A DNA stretch of 42,014 nt, taken from Candidatus Saganbacteria bacterium (lineage in GTDB: Bacteria > Margulisbacteria > WOR-1 > O2-12-FULL-45-9). The DNA lies in contig JACRKQ010000078.1 of assembly GCA_016219705.1 (NCBI GenBank), positions 1-42,014 on the forward strand, given 5' to 3'. The position numbers were made by a program, and so were the translations under genes. Below the pieces are notes generated by a model that was not told the origin of the DNA, searched no databases, and was given only the letters and a program-made list of their open reading frames with translations. This document shows positions 8,995 through 18,699 of the stretch, piece after piece (positions within the stretch are counted from its first letter, which is position 1; every line of letters starts with the position of its first letter).

Positions 8995-10068
8995 CTAGTT
9001 CCTCCCCTCCCGCCAGAGCAAAAATCCGCCGATCGCGGCAAAAACCAGCTGCGGCGTAAATGCCGCCGTGGCCGGCGGCAGCAGGCCACCCTTGCCCAGT
9101 GAACGAAAAACCGAAGCGAAAACGTAAAAAGTAAACATAAAAACAATCGTCACCAGCAGCCCCCAGGTGCGTCCCGAGCGCGGCGACGGCAGGGAAAAAG
9201 GGATGCCGATTAAAGCAAAGACAAAACAGGTCATGGGGATGGAATATTTCATCAGCAATTCTGTTTGAAAAGCATACGTCGATCCGCCGCCTTTGCCTAA
9301 CATTTGGATCATCTTCTTTAACTCATTGCTGTCCATGTCCTGGGAGGTCTTATCCTGGGTGTACCCCAGGAGATCGTCCGCCACATTAAGGTTTAAATCG
9401 CTGAATCCCGCTTCATATTTTAAGTAGCCGCGTTCATCATAATTATGGATTATCCCTTGGAAAAGATGCCAGACACGCCCCTCAAAGCTGGCCTGCTGGG
9501 CGAGAATCAATCGCGGAAAATGTTCATCGGTTACTTCGTAAACCATGATATTTTCCATCGTCTTATTTTTAAGATTAACGTGTTTGACGTAATAATAGCG
9601 ATTGTAAGCGTCTTTAAAGAAAATATTATCTTTAACTTCCGGCAGCGGCTGTTTGTAAATGATCTGGCGGATAATGTTGGTGGAAATAAAATTCGCCTGG
9701 GGAACAATCTCTTCATTAATATAATATGAGGCCAGGCTGACCAAGGCGCCTATAATGATAATGGGCAGCGTGATCCGGAAAAGGGAGATGCCGGAAGTGC
9801 GCAAAGCAATAATTTCGTTGTCCCGGGCCAGGCGCCCCAAAGCCATGGCTGTGGCAAATAAGGTGGAGACAGGAAAAGTCATGACTAAGATGGAAGGTAG
9901 TTTATAAATTAATAATTTGAGCAGGGCCCAAAGCGGAACCCCTTTATTGATAATGAGATCGGCCATGGTAAACAGCAAATCCACCGTCATGACCATGATA
10001 AACCCCACCACCCCAATCAAAAAGGGTCCCGCTATTTCACGACAAATATAACGATCCAGAACCTTCAT
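8995..10068 (-). CDS. LptF/LptG family LPS export permease
   Basis: MKVLDRYICREIAGPFLIGVVGFIMVMTVDLLF...IALRTSGISLFRI...GIPFSLPSPRSGRTWG. Confidence 0.9.
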   Translation of the reverse strand: MKVLDRYICREIAGPFLIGVVGFIMVMTVDLLFTMADLIINKGVPLWALLKLLIYKLPSILVMTFPVSTLFATAMALGRLARDNEIIALRTSGISLFRITLPIIIIGALVSLASYYINEEIVPQANFISTNIIRQIIYKQPLPEVKDNIFFKDAYNRYYYVKHVNLKNKTMENIMVYEVTDEHFPRLILAQQASFEGRVWHLFQGIIHNYDERGYLKYEAGFSDLNLNVADDLLGYTQDKTSQDMDSNELKKMIQMLGKGGGSTYAFQTELLMKYSIPMTCFVFALIGIPFSLPSPRSGRTWGLLVTIVFMFTFYVFASVFRSLGKGGLLPPATAAFTPQLVFAAIGGFLLWREGRN

Positions 10069-10259
10069 TCAGCATCGCGGCGGCGTTTTACTTCACGCCT
10101 GACAGCCATTTCTTTGGCTTTACGCCGGCGCTGCGACGGTTTTTCATAAAATTCATGCTTCTTGACCTCGTCTAAAACACCTTCATAGCGTAACTTTGTC
10201 TTCAATTTACGCAGGGCCTTTTCGAGACTCTCCCCTTTTTTGATCTCTATACTTGGCAT
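10065..10259 (-). CDS. rpsU: 30S ribosomal protein bS21
   Basis: MPSIEIKKGESLEKALRKLKTKLRYEGVLDEVKKHEFYEKPSQRRRKAKEM is bS21-like. Confidence 0.92.
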   Translation of the reverse strand: MPSIEIKKGESLEKALRKLKTKLRYEGVLDEVKKHEFYEKPSQRRRKAKEMAVRREVKRRRDAE

Positions 10260-10274
10260 AACTACCTCCTTTAC

Positions 10275-10952
10275 TTATTCTTTCTTTTCGTGTTCATATT
10301 CGAGACAGCACATCAAACGGCCGCAAATTCCCGCCGTTTTCGTCGGTGAGATTGGCAAGCCTTGGTCTTTGACCATTCTTACCGTCACATGCCGCGGCTT
10401 ATCCAGCCAAATGGAACAGCATAAGCCCCGACCGCACGGGCCCAGACCTCCTATCATCCGCGCTTCATCACGGGGAGAAATCTGGCGCAGGTCAACCCGC
10501 GCTCCCAGACTTGCGGCGATGTCGCGGGTCAAGTCGCGCAAGTTTTTCTCTTTGTCCCCGTCTTTTTGTTTGTAGTAAATAACAGCTCGCGCCGTATCAA
10601 AGAGATATTCGACCGCGATAATTTTAATTTTTAATTCATGCTCTTTGGCTTTCTCGGCCGCCGTCTGCAGCGCTTTAGCTTCTAATCCCGGCAGGGAACT
10701 GATTTTTTCTAAATCCTGCGGCGTGGCATAGCGCAGAACTTTTTTTAATTTCACATCATGGGAAACAGCCCTGGGCAACCCCCGCGGGAATTCCTGAATT
10801 TCTCCGGACTCTATCCCGCGGTCAGTCTGGACGATCACCGGCGCCCCGACTTTAATCGACCCTTCTTTATAGCCGATAATCGGGCAGAGGCGTTCAAATT
10901 TGCGCAGCTTGATGGCCAGGTTCTGCTTATCCGGTTCTTCCGCCATGCTCAA
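10275..10952 (-). CDS. PSP1-domain protein, RicT/YaaT-like
   Basis: IGGLGPCGRGLCCSIWL...KTAGICGRLMCCLEYEH cysteine motif typical of RicT/PSP1 proteins. Confidence 0.9.
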   Translation of the reverse strand: MSMAEEPDKQNLAIKLRKFERLCPIIGYKEGSIKVGAPVIVQTDRGIESGEIQEFPRGLPRAVSHDVKLKKVLRYATPQDLEKISSLPGLEAKALQTAAEKAKEHELKIKIIAVEYLFDTARAVIYYKQKDGDKEKNLRDLTRDIAASLGARVDLRQISPRDEARMIGGLGPCGRGLCCSIWLDKPRHVTVRMVKDQGLPISPTKTAGICGRLMCCLEYEHEKKE

Positions 10953-11640
10953 CTCCTAATCGCAGGCACATGACATCCAAAGCTAATTTTGGATTCGCCC
11001 GCCGTTTAATAAACCGTAAGGTATTTAAAACCGCTTGGGCCCCCTTCGCGTCAACCAGCTTGTGCCGCAGATACGACGCTAAATCGTAAAGCAGCGGCTC
11101 TAATTGCTCTTTTTCCTTCTCCAGCCGTAAAGAGAGGAAAAGACGCTCGGCGGCCGGCTTATATTTAATCGTTGTCAATAATTCATAAAACGGCGCCAAC
11201 TCCGCTTTCGGCCGCCATTCAATATTATTCTCGCAAAAAACCAGCTTCTGGCAGCGGGAGAGGATGGTTTTTGGCAATTTATCTTCCCGCTCCGACAAGA
11301 GGAGAAAAACAACCCCCGGCGCTGGTTCCTCTAAAGTCTTAAGCATAGCTGCGGCCGCTTCATCGGTCAGCTTGTCCGCCTGTTCAATAATGACTGTCAA
11401 ATAGCGGCTGATCGTCGGGCCAAAAGCCACCCATTGCCGCAATTCCCGGACCTGCTCAATTTTAAGGCTGGCCCCGTTGGGCGTGAGGCTGACGCGATCC
11501 TGTTTTTTGCAACCCAGGAGATCCGCGAAACGCTCGGCCGCCGCGACTTTTCCCACCCCGGGCGGCCCGACAAATAAATAAGCTCCGGCTACCCGGTCGC
11601 TTTCAGCAATCCCTTCAAGGATAGCGGCAATGCGCGACAT
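10927..11640 (-). CDS. holB: DNA polymerase III delta prime subunit-like AAA+ protein
   Basis: Walker A FVGPPGVGK; IEQADKLTDEAAAAMLKTLEEPAPGVVFLLLSEREDKLPKTILSRCQKL. Confidence 0.85.
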   Translation of the reverse strand: MSRIAAILEGIAESDRVAGAYLFVGPPGVGKVAAAERFADLLGCKKQDRVSLTPNGASLKIEQVRELRQWVAFGPTISRYLTVIIEQADKLTDEAAAAMLKTLEEPAPGVVFLLLSEREDKLPKTILSRCQKLVFCENNIEWRPKAELAPFYELLTTIKYKPAAERLFLSLRLEKEKEQLEPLLYDLASYLRHKLVDAKGAQAVLNTLRFIKRRANPKLALDVMCLRLGVEHGGRTG

Positions 11641-11666
11641 CTTGAATTAATTATAACATGTTTATC

Positions 11667-11688
11667 CATAGTCCGGCGGCAGAATTTT
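11667..11688. repeat. 21-bp direct repeat, copy 1 (CATAGTCCGGCGGCAGAATTT)
   Basis: Identical to 12436-12456; located just beyond the 3' end of the GT2 gene. Confidence 0.9.
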
Positions 11689-12430
11689 AACCTGCGGGCT
11701 GGAACTGCGCAAAGGCTTTTATTTTCAGCTTATGAAGTAAAAATTTCAGGCAAACGGCTAACGTTGCCAAACCATATTTTGAACTGCGCCAGAAGTTTAT
11801 TTCCGAGGCTTCGGGAAAATAGCGGCAGGGAACAGGGATCTCCCCAATGCGAAAACCAAAGGCTGCAACCTGGGCTAAAACCTCCGAATCAAAAACAAAA
11901 TCGTTGGAATTAAGCTTAAAGGGAATAGTCTCTAAAGCTCGCCGGCTAAAAGCCCGATAACCGGTATGACATTCAGAAAGTTTAAAATCAAAAATAAAAT
12001 TTTCCACCAGCGTTAAAAACCGATTCGACAAATATTTATAGATCGGCATCCCGCCAGCCAGCGTCCCCCTTGTCCCGCCAAGAATCCGCGAGCCCAGCAT
12101 CACATCTTTCTGCCTTTCCAGGATCGGGGCAATTAAATCGGGAATTTTGGCGGCATCATACTGCCAATCGGGGTGCAGCATGACAATAATATCCGCACCA
12201 AGATCAAGCGCCGCCTGATAAAGCATCTTCTGGTTGCCGCCATAACCTAAATTTTGCGGAGTACGCAGGACCTTGATCCCTAATGATCTGGCAATGGCCG
12301 CTGTATTATCCGTAGAACAATCATCACCCAAAAGCGCTTGCGCGTTTAGCGACGCTGGAATATCCTGAAAAGTTTTCGCTAGCGTTTTTTCGGCATTATA
12401 CGCCGGCATAACGATGATGATTTTAGTCAT
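11687..12430 (-). CDS. glycosyltransferase family 2 (dolichol-phosphate-mannosyltransferase-like)
   Basis: MTKIIIVMPAYNAEKTL...LGDDCSTDNTAAIA...LHPDWQYD. Confidence 0.9.
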   Translation of the reverse strand: MTKIIIVMPAYNAEKTLAKTFQDIPASLNAQALLGDDCSTDNTAAIARSLGIKVLRTPQNLGYGGNQKMLYQAALDLGADIIVMLHPDWQYDAAKIPDLIAPILERQKDVMLGSRILGGTRGTLAGGMPIYKYLSNRFLTLVENFIFDFKLSECHTGYRAFSRRALETIPFKLNSNDFVFDSEVLAQVAAFGFRIGEIPVPCRYFPEASEINFWRSSKYGLATLAVCLKFLLHKLKIKAFAQFQPAG

Positions 12431-14854
12431 TCATTCATAGTCCGGCGGCAGAATTTCTTTTAATTTTATATCGTCAAAATAGGCTGTCCCTGTGTTCGGC
12501 ATTCCAAAATATCCCAACCGACATTGCACTTTCAAACAGGTCTGATTGGAATCAGTGCGACCAATGACCTCCACATAACGCCAAGCTTGGCTGCCGGAAA
12601 GGACTTCCGTACGAAAAACAGAATCATCAACATTTATACACGCCCCCTGTCCGGAGGGTCCGACTCCACTGGTTTTTATCCAACCCGAGAGATGATAATA
12701 AGTTCGCGGTTTAACTAAAACTTCTTGAACCCAACGTGAATCTGCTTTTCCAAGATGAATATTAACGGCCGCCTTGAAACCGGATTTTCTATCAATATTT
12801 TCGGTTTTGTTAACGCAGATATTAGCTTTTTCCTGCCATTTTTCTATCCGCCAATCTTCAGGTTGATCATCCTTTATATTCTCAAACCCGCCATTTTTGA
12901 GCAAATTGGGCTGGCGAGCTTCAAAAACTTGGCGTGCCGTTTGCCTGGATTGATAACTGCGCAAGATTCGGCTCGCTGCCGCCGCATTTAAACCATGCCA
13001 AAGGTGACGGTCAGAAACAATGTAAGCGTCCCCTTGAGGCGGATGAACTAAAAGTTGTAGACCATACCAATTTTGGGCAGAATTAATTTGCTTGATTGCA
13101 AAAGAATGAATCCCGGCCGCAAAATACCGTTTCTCACTCAAATATTGGTTATCAATTTTAAAATTGTTTGTCCCCGAACCACTTAATTCAAAACGATAAT
13201 CACCGCTTTGCGGCAAAAAAATCTGGCCGGAAATTTCCAAAACAAATGGACCGGACACCGGCAAGCTTTCTCCCAATAAATTACGGAAATAAGTTCGCGC
13301 GCCAGGGAAATAAATCATCGATAAGCGGCCGCTATTTTGGACCTGCTGTCCAATTCCATCGTATAATGTGTAAAGCGCTCCCGCCTGGCTATCTGTTTTT
13401 ACCGCCTGGCGTTTAAGGATAACAACATCTTTTTCGCGATATATTTCTTTAAACCATGATGAACTTTGCAAAAAGCGGACAATACGCCGCTCATCCAAGC
13501 CGCAGTGGTTCCCCAGCGCCAGTCCGATATAATCTACGTGGTCTTTAACTGTCGGCAAAGGATTGATTTCTCCCCAGTACGAAGCTTGGAAAGGAGTGGG
13601 AAAAAGGTATAGCTCCCGACGATGGCTGACCTGGGGGAAAAGAGAATAGGAAACGCTGGCCTTGGCCGTTGCGGGGATCAAAGCCAAACCAGCTCGGCGC
13701 GCCGCCATGCCTGGGTCAGAAAGATGTTTAATTCCGGCCGGGATACGGGCCAATGAGGCGTGGCTTAAAAGTTGATTTTGGCGCAATGTTTGCATTGAGA
13801 GTAAAATGATAATAGATATCAGCGCCCATGTTTTATATTTAAATGCGCCTAACCAGCGGCTAATCGCAGCCAGGGATTCTATCAAAGCAAAAAAAATAAC
13901 GACAATTAATACATAATTATAATGAAAATTTACCGACATAAAATATCCGCATCGACTCAAAACATTTATGGCCAAAGACGGCAGCCCCAAAAATAGCGCT
14001 GGCGGGCTCAATAAAGGCAAATATAATACTGGAGCTAAAAGCTGCTGATAATAACGCAAGGCGTCTGGACTGGTAAAACTTGTCCAATAGTAATTAAAAT
14101 TAAAAATATTATTGGCATAATCACCGAACCAATGAGAATAGACAAACGGCTTGGCGGGCGAAAATGGGCTCAAACCATTGGCCAAAGGCATTATCACTCT
14201 CATGCATAAAAGATAATAAAGCAATCCCAGCAGTATAATAACTAGTCCCCGACGGTATTCTTTCATAAACAACAGCATATATATTCCCATAACCAAAACC
14301 ACAATGCTCATCTCTTCTTTTCCAATCATGGCCAGCGCCACACTGCCATAAAACCAGGGCCAATTCTTTTGGAACATAAAATGCAGGGCAAAAGCGAAAG
14401 GGAATATAATTAAGGCTTCGGGATGAAAATTTTCTAAATTCATGTTTTGCAGGGCAGGATAATAAAGCAGAAACAGTCCGATTAAAAATGCCAGCCAAGC
14501 ATTATTTAATTTAGCCCGCGCTTGAAAAAAAACAGGCACAGCAGTCAAGCCAAGAAAAAACGCCTGGGCAATATACAGCATATTGACGCTATCCCAAAGC
14601 CAAAAAAGCGGCGCCAGCAAGAAACAATAACCGGAAACATGAAAGCTGAAAAGATGAGAATTACCAAGAGAAGTAATGGCCCCAAAACCGCGGCTGATTA
14701 ACCAGATTATCTGATCATATTGGCCAACATCATGACAACCAGGATTAAAATTTAGCTGATCTAAAATAGAAAAAATAGAAAAACTAACCGCATAAAAGCC
14801 AATGGCCAGGCACAGGCAATAAAAAGGGAGTTGAGGCCAAAGCCGCTTCATCAA
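12431..14854 (-). CDS. DUF2079-like polytopic membrane protein with C-terminal PA14-like and carbohydrate-binding-like domains
   Basis: N-terminal QLNFNPGCHDVGQYDQIIWLISRGFG and multiple TM segments; FLPQSGDYRFELSGSGTNNFKIDNQYL (PA14-like); LLKNGGFENIKDDQPEDWRIEKW...YYHLSGWIKTSG...YFDDIKL (CBM-like). Confidence 0.75.
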   Translation of the reverse strand: MMKRLWPQLPFYCLCLAIGFYAVSFSIFSILDQLNFNPGCHDVGQYDQIIWLISRGFGAITSLGNSHLFSFHVSGYCFLLAPLFWLWDSVNMLYIAQAFFLGLTAVPVFFQARAKLNNAWLAFLIGLFLLYYPALQNMNLENFHPEALIIFPFAFALHFMFQKNWPWFYGSVALAMIGKEEMSIVVLVMGIYMLLFMKEYRRGLVIILLGLLYYLLCMRVIMPLANGLSPFSPAKPFVYSHWFGDYANNIFNFNYYWTSFTSPDALRYYQQLLAPVLYLPLLSPPALFLGLPSLAINVLSRCGYFMSVNFHYNYVLIVVIFFALIESLAAISRWLGAFKYKTWALISIIILLSMQTLRQNQLLSHASLARIPAGIKHLSDPGMAARRAGLALIPATAKASVSYSLFPQVSHRRELYLFPTPFQASYWGEINPLPTVKDHVDYIGLALGNHCGLDERRIVRFLQSSSWFKEIYREKDVVILKRQAVKTDSQAGALYTLYDGIGQQVQNSGRLSMIYFPGARTYFRNLLGESLPVSGPFVLEISGQIFLPQSGDYRFELSGSGTNNFKIDNQYLSEKRYFAAGIHSFAIKQINSAQNWYGLQLLVHPPQGDAYIVSDRHLWHGLNAAAASRILRSYQSRQTARQVFEARQPNLLKNGGFENIKDDQPEDWRIEKWQEKANICVNKTENIDRKSGFKAAVNIHLGKADSRWVQEVLVKPRTYYHLSGWIKTSGVGPSGQGACINVDDSVFRTEVLSGSQAWRYVEVIGRTDSNQTCLKVQCRLGYFGMPNTGTAYFDDIKLKEILPPDYE
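12436..12456. repeat. 21-bp direct repeat, copy 2 (CATAGTCCGGCGGCAGAATTT)
   Basis: Overlaps the last codons (EILPPDYE) of the DUF2079-like gene; identical to 11667-11687. Confidence 0.9.
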
Positions 14855-15786
14855 AGCCCAATCTTCCTGCTAACAATATACAGCGGCCGCGCTTTGACCT
14901 CATCAAACACCCGACTTAAATATTCTCCGATTACGCCTAAGAAGATCAATTGCACACCGCCCAGAAAGAGAACAGCCACTAAAACAGATGTCCAACCAGG
15001 AATAGTCTGACTGGTAAATAAATGAACACAAATCGCATATATAATGTAGAGAAAAGAACTAAAGCTGCCCAACAAGCCAAGATAGGTCGCCAGCCGCAGG
15101 GGAAAAGGCGAAAAAGAGGCGAGGCCGTCAACCGCAAAGGCCAGCATCTTGGAAAAAGAATATTTGGTCCGGCCGGAAAAACGGGCCGCCGCTTGATAAG
15201 GAATATGCTCCTGTTTATAGCCAACCCAGCTGATCAGGCCGCGCAGGAAACGGGAACGCTCTTTCATCTCTTTTAAAGTTTCCACCACTTTGCGATCCAG
15301 CAGGCGATAATCAGCCGCATTGGCCGGCAAATTAATCTTGGTCAACCGAGCCATTAACCAGTAAAAAAAGTCAGCGGCGACCTTTTTAAAGATCCCCGCT
15401 CCGACAGTATCTTGACGGACAGAATTAACAATTTCCGCCCCATTTTGCCAGGCGCGAACTAATTCCGGAATCAATTCTGGCGGATGTTGGAGATCAGCAT
15501 CAAGGGTAATAACCGCCTCGCCATGAGCCGCATCCAACCCGGCGGTTAGCGCCAGCATGTGACCAAAATTGCGGGAAAAGCTTAAGGCTCTTACCTGTTG
15601 ATCATTTTTCGCTAATTCAGAAATGAAAGCCCAGGAATTATCCGTGCTACCATCATCAACAAAAATTATTTCATATGAGACACCAAGCGGTTTTAAGACA
15701 GCGCCCAGACGATCATAAAGAACAAACAAATTGGCTACTTCGTTGAAAACGGGAATGACTAGGGAGAGTTTAGGCTTTACGTCCAT
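14851..15786 (-). CDS. glycosyltransferase family 2, GtrB-like (polyprenyl-phosphate sugar transferase)
   Basis: LSLVIPVFNEVANL...FVDDGSTDNSW...SFSRNFGHMLALTAGLDAAHGEAVITLDADLQHPPELIPEL; two C-terminal TM segments. Confidence 0.92.
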   Translation of the reverse strand: MDVKPKLSLVIPVFNEVANLFVLYDRLGAVLKPLGVSYEIIFVDDGSTDNSWAFISELAKNDQQVRALSFSRNFGHMLALTAGLDAAHGEAVITLDADLQHPPELIPELVRAWQNGAEIVNSVRQDTVGAGIFKKVAADFFYWLMARLTKINLPANAADYRLLDRKVVETLKEMKERSRFLRGLISWVGYKQEHIPYQAAARFSGRTKYSFSKMLAFAVDGLASFSPFPLRLATYLGLLGSFSSFLYIIYAICVHLFTSQTIPGWTSVLVAVLFLGGVQLIFLGVIGEYLSRVFDEVKARPLYIVSRKIGL

Positions 15787-17824
15787 TTTTCAGCCAAATT
15801 ATAGCAGAGATAGCGAGGATTGATAAGCCCAGCCAGCTAAGAGCTTCCCCAACCCGGTTGTAAACCGACTTGCCAAAAGAGAGTCTGACATCCGGCTGAT
15901 TCGGATAAACTAGCATAAATGACGGCGAGACAAGATAAATTTTGTCCGCCCCCACCACCTGCCAGTTGGGATGATAAGAGATTTTTATCAAATGCGGATA
16001 GCCGACTAAATTGGTATGGAAATCAAGCGCTTCAGTCTCCAGCGTCTCCGAAATATCTGATTTGGGAGAAATTATTTTTTCCCGCGGCAGATTTTGTAAA
16101 TTATCCGCTTGCAGCTTGATTTTTTGTTCATCTACCAGCTGGGGGTTGGCCAGATAAACTAGCGGGATATCAACTAAATTATTATCTTTAAACCAATCAA
16201 AAAAATCTTTTTTCCATTGTTTGGTGGTGAAAAGGACCGGTTGATATTGCGGGGCCACGACATAATGGCCGTCATTATTGGTTAGACGATAAATCTCATA
16301 TTCGCCAAATTGGGCCTCTTTTTTCAGCCAGGGCAACTGGCTCGCCTGCCCTTTGGCCTCGGGACTGCGAACAATATACTGGGTGATATTAAATAATTGC
16401 AAATGTTTTTCCGCGTTGGCCAGATTCAAGCTGGTGTAAGAATATTGAGGAAACGGCCCGGAACAAACCTTGGAAATCTCGGACTGAATGTAAAACACAA
16501 AAGGCGAACTGATTGACGATTGCATATACAAGCCTTCCAGGGTATTGCGCCTGGCCCAATAAGATAAATTTTCAAAGGCCCGTTCCGAACCAAAAATATT
16601 TGTCGTCGGCGAATGTTCGTAAACCACCCGGCCAGCTGTCGTTTCTTGCAAATGACTGATGATCTGCTGCCAGAGCGGCCAAGAACTTTTTTGTTCGAAG
16701 CCTTCATAGTTCCATTTGATCCAGCCTTTAATAAAGGTAACCTGCGGCAGCACCCACAGCAAGACGGCCAGCATAACAATAACCGGCACTAATTCCCACG
16801 ACTTCCAGCGATTCAGAAAAGAGGTAAAAAGAAGCGCCGCCATTATCGTCAAGAAGAGTTGAATAAAAGGGAGCAGGCGAATATCTAAAAGTCCGATATG
16901 GGGCCCGGCTAAATAAAGGACGAAACAAAAAACCATAAAATACAGAAAATAATGGATGCGCCGATCTGTCCGCTGCCAAAACAGCGCCGCCAGACCAGCC
17001 AGCATAAAAGGTATCAGGATCAAAGGAGTCACTTCTAGGATAGAACTGATTCCCCAACGGGTGACGTAACTGGTAACGTACGGGGTATTGGCGTAAAAAG
17101 GAATTAGCCAGAAAGCTAATAATAAAAATGCCAGGCCAAAAACTCGGACCAAATAAAACAAATTCCGCCAAAAATCACGGCGCGTAAAAAGAAAAAAAGA
17201 GGCGATTACGCCCGAAAGAATCAGCGCATAGCCGTGACTAAAGCCGATAAGCATTACTAATAATGCATTGGCAATAATATGTTTCTTCTCTTCAATCCCT
17301 TGATAAATCGTGCCAAAGAAGAGAACTAGCAGCGCTAAACCAAAACTATACGAATATTCTCCCGCCAGCGTACTAGGAATATTCCCCCCCCACATTGAAT
17401 TGGCCTGCATAAAAAGAAAAGGGAGCGTAAAAATTGCCGCAATAATCGGCAGCGGAAATTTGCAGCGCAGACAGCGCAACATCCAGTAAGCGCAAACTGG
17501 CAGAAGAAAAGTTCCTAATATAGTGATTAATTTAAAAGCGATTTGGAGCGGAATGATAAAACTAAGCAAGGCGCCTATAACAAAAGTAATGGGAAAATAA
17601 TAATAAAACATAGGAAAACCGGCATAGTTCCCCATCTCCCACCCCATAATCTGACCATGAGGAAAAAGAACCTCTTTCATAAAAAACAGAGTTGGAAAAT
17701 GGGAGACCGTATCGCCCCCGGTCGTCGTGGTCAAAGAAAAAAGATACTTCGGTTCAAAGAATGAGAGCAGAAAGAGAAAAATAAAACCAAAGATGACAAG
17801 ATCTATAATCCGCTGCGGTTTCAC
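15770..17824 (-). CDS. large polytopic membrane protein (GT-C/YfhO-like topology)
   Basis: About 10 or more hydrophobic segments then a soluble domain and final TM; start at GTG 17824 gives a GTGA overlap with the upstream gene. Confidence 0.65.
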   Translation of the reverse strand: MKPQRIIDLVIFGFIFLFLLSFFEPKYLFSLTTTTGGDTVSHFPTLFFMKEVLFPHGQIMGWEMGNYAGFPMFYYYFPITFVIGALLSFIIPLQIAFKLITILGTFLLPVCAYWMLRCLRCKFPLPIIAAIFTLPFLFMQANSMWGGNIPSTLAGEYSYSFGLALLVLFFGTIYQGIEEKKHIIANALLVMLIGFSHGYALILSGVIASFFLFTRRDFWRNLFYLVRVFGLAFLLLAFWLIPFYANTPYVTSYVTRWGISSILEVTPLILIPFMLAGLAALFWQRTDRRIHYFLYFMVFCFVLYLAGPHIGLLDIRLLPFIQLFLTIMAALLFTSFLNRWKSWELVPVIVMLAVLLWVLPQVTFIKGWIKWNYEGFEQKSSWPLWQQIISHLQETTAGRVVYEHSPTTNIFGSERAFENLSYWARRNTLEGLYMQSSISSPFVFYIQSEISKVCSGPFPQYSYTSLNLANAEKHLQLFNITQYIVRSPEAKGQASQLPWLKKEAQFGEYEIYRLTNNDGHYVVAPQYQPVLFTTKQWKKDFFDWFKDNNLVDIPLVYLANPQLVDEQKIKLQADNLQNLPREKIISPKSDISETLETEALDFHTNLVGYPHLIKISYHPNWQVVGADKIYLVSPSFMLVYPNQPDVRLSFGKSVYNRVGEALSWLGLSILAISAIIWLKNGRKA

Positions 17825-18684
17825 TTTTTCGTTTTCACCCAGCCGAACTGGATGGCCATAAACACAATAAGCAAAATTGCCAATAAGAAAAACCAATTGG
17901 CATAATTAAGGCCCAGAAAATTGCGCGTTTCAAAAATTTTCAGCAGTCCCGGCGCCAAGCTGGTCTGGTGACTCCCCTGCTGATCATACTCCATAACCGC
18001 AAAAACCTGATAATTACTACCGCTTAAAGCCGACAGGTTCTCGATCGGGAAATGGACAGCGCTCACCCCGCGGGGAGGCACAGTCACTATCTGTTTATCC
18101 ACAGTAACCCGTAACTCCCGGGGCGTAATCAGGCCAACCAAGACTTTTATCTCCTGATTAGATAAATTTTTGACCGCCAATTTTGTTTCTCCAGTCTGCC
18201 AAAATCCGGCTGAAGCCAAACGGCCAAAAATGTTGCCCGGCACGTCATCAGCCTTATAAGCAATGGCCTGGACAGTTAAAGCAGAAAAGGGATATTGGTT
18301 GGCATCAGTATAATACATGGTCAAAATGAGGGGATAAATCCCTGGTTTGTCCTTATTCAGCGCAAATTCTGTGACCGCATTATAAGTTTGATTGATCCCG
18401 ACTTCCGCAGCTTTCTCTCCTAAAAACCGTTTGTCCAGAGCCTTGATTTCGGCCTGCACATTATGCGCCGCCTCGTCGCCCTTATTAACCACGCTGACCA
18501 GGACTTTTAGACGATCTCCATCGATTTTCGCGTTCAAATCTGTTTTCAAACTTATGAAGGAAGCATTAGCTGATGTCACTAAGACAAATGGCAAAATCCC
18601 AATGACAAAACCCAAATAAATCGGAAAGATACTAAATTGGGGAAACATTTTTCTGATTGGAATTTTTTTTGATTTATTTGTCAT
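17821..18684 (-). CDS. exported protein of unknown function with C-terminal membrane anchor
   Basis: Start MTNKSKKIPIRKMF ~8 nt after the glyS stop; signal sequence ending VLVTSANA; Ig/CARDB-like beta domains; C-terminal TM WFFLLAILLIVFMAIQFGW. Confidence 0.65.
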   Translation of the reverse strand: MTNKSKKIPIRKMFPQFSIFPIYLGFVIGILPFVLVTSANASFISLKTDLNAKIDGDRLKVLVSVVNKGDEAAHNVQAEIKALDKRFLGEKAAEVGINQTYNAVTEFALNKDKPGIYPLILTMYYTDANQYPFSALTVQAIAYKADDVPGNIFGRLASAGFWQTGETKLAVKNLSNQEIKVLVGLITPRELRVTVDKQIVTVPPRGVSAVHFPIENLSALSGSNYQVFAVMEYDQQGSHQTSLAPGLLKIFETRNFLGLNYANWFFLLAILLIVFMAIQFGWVKTKK

Positions 18685-18699
18685 TTGTAATTTGTCATT
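18601..18699. repeat. AT-rich inverted-repeat element spanning the start and signal-peptide codons of the 17821-18684 gene
   Basis: AATGACAAAACCCAAATAAATC (18601-18622) opposed to GATTTATTTGTCATTTGTAATTTGTCATT (18671-18699). Confidence 0.7.
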
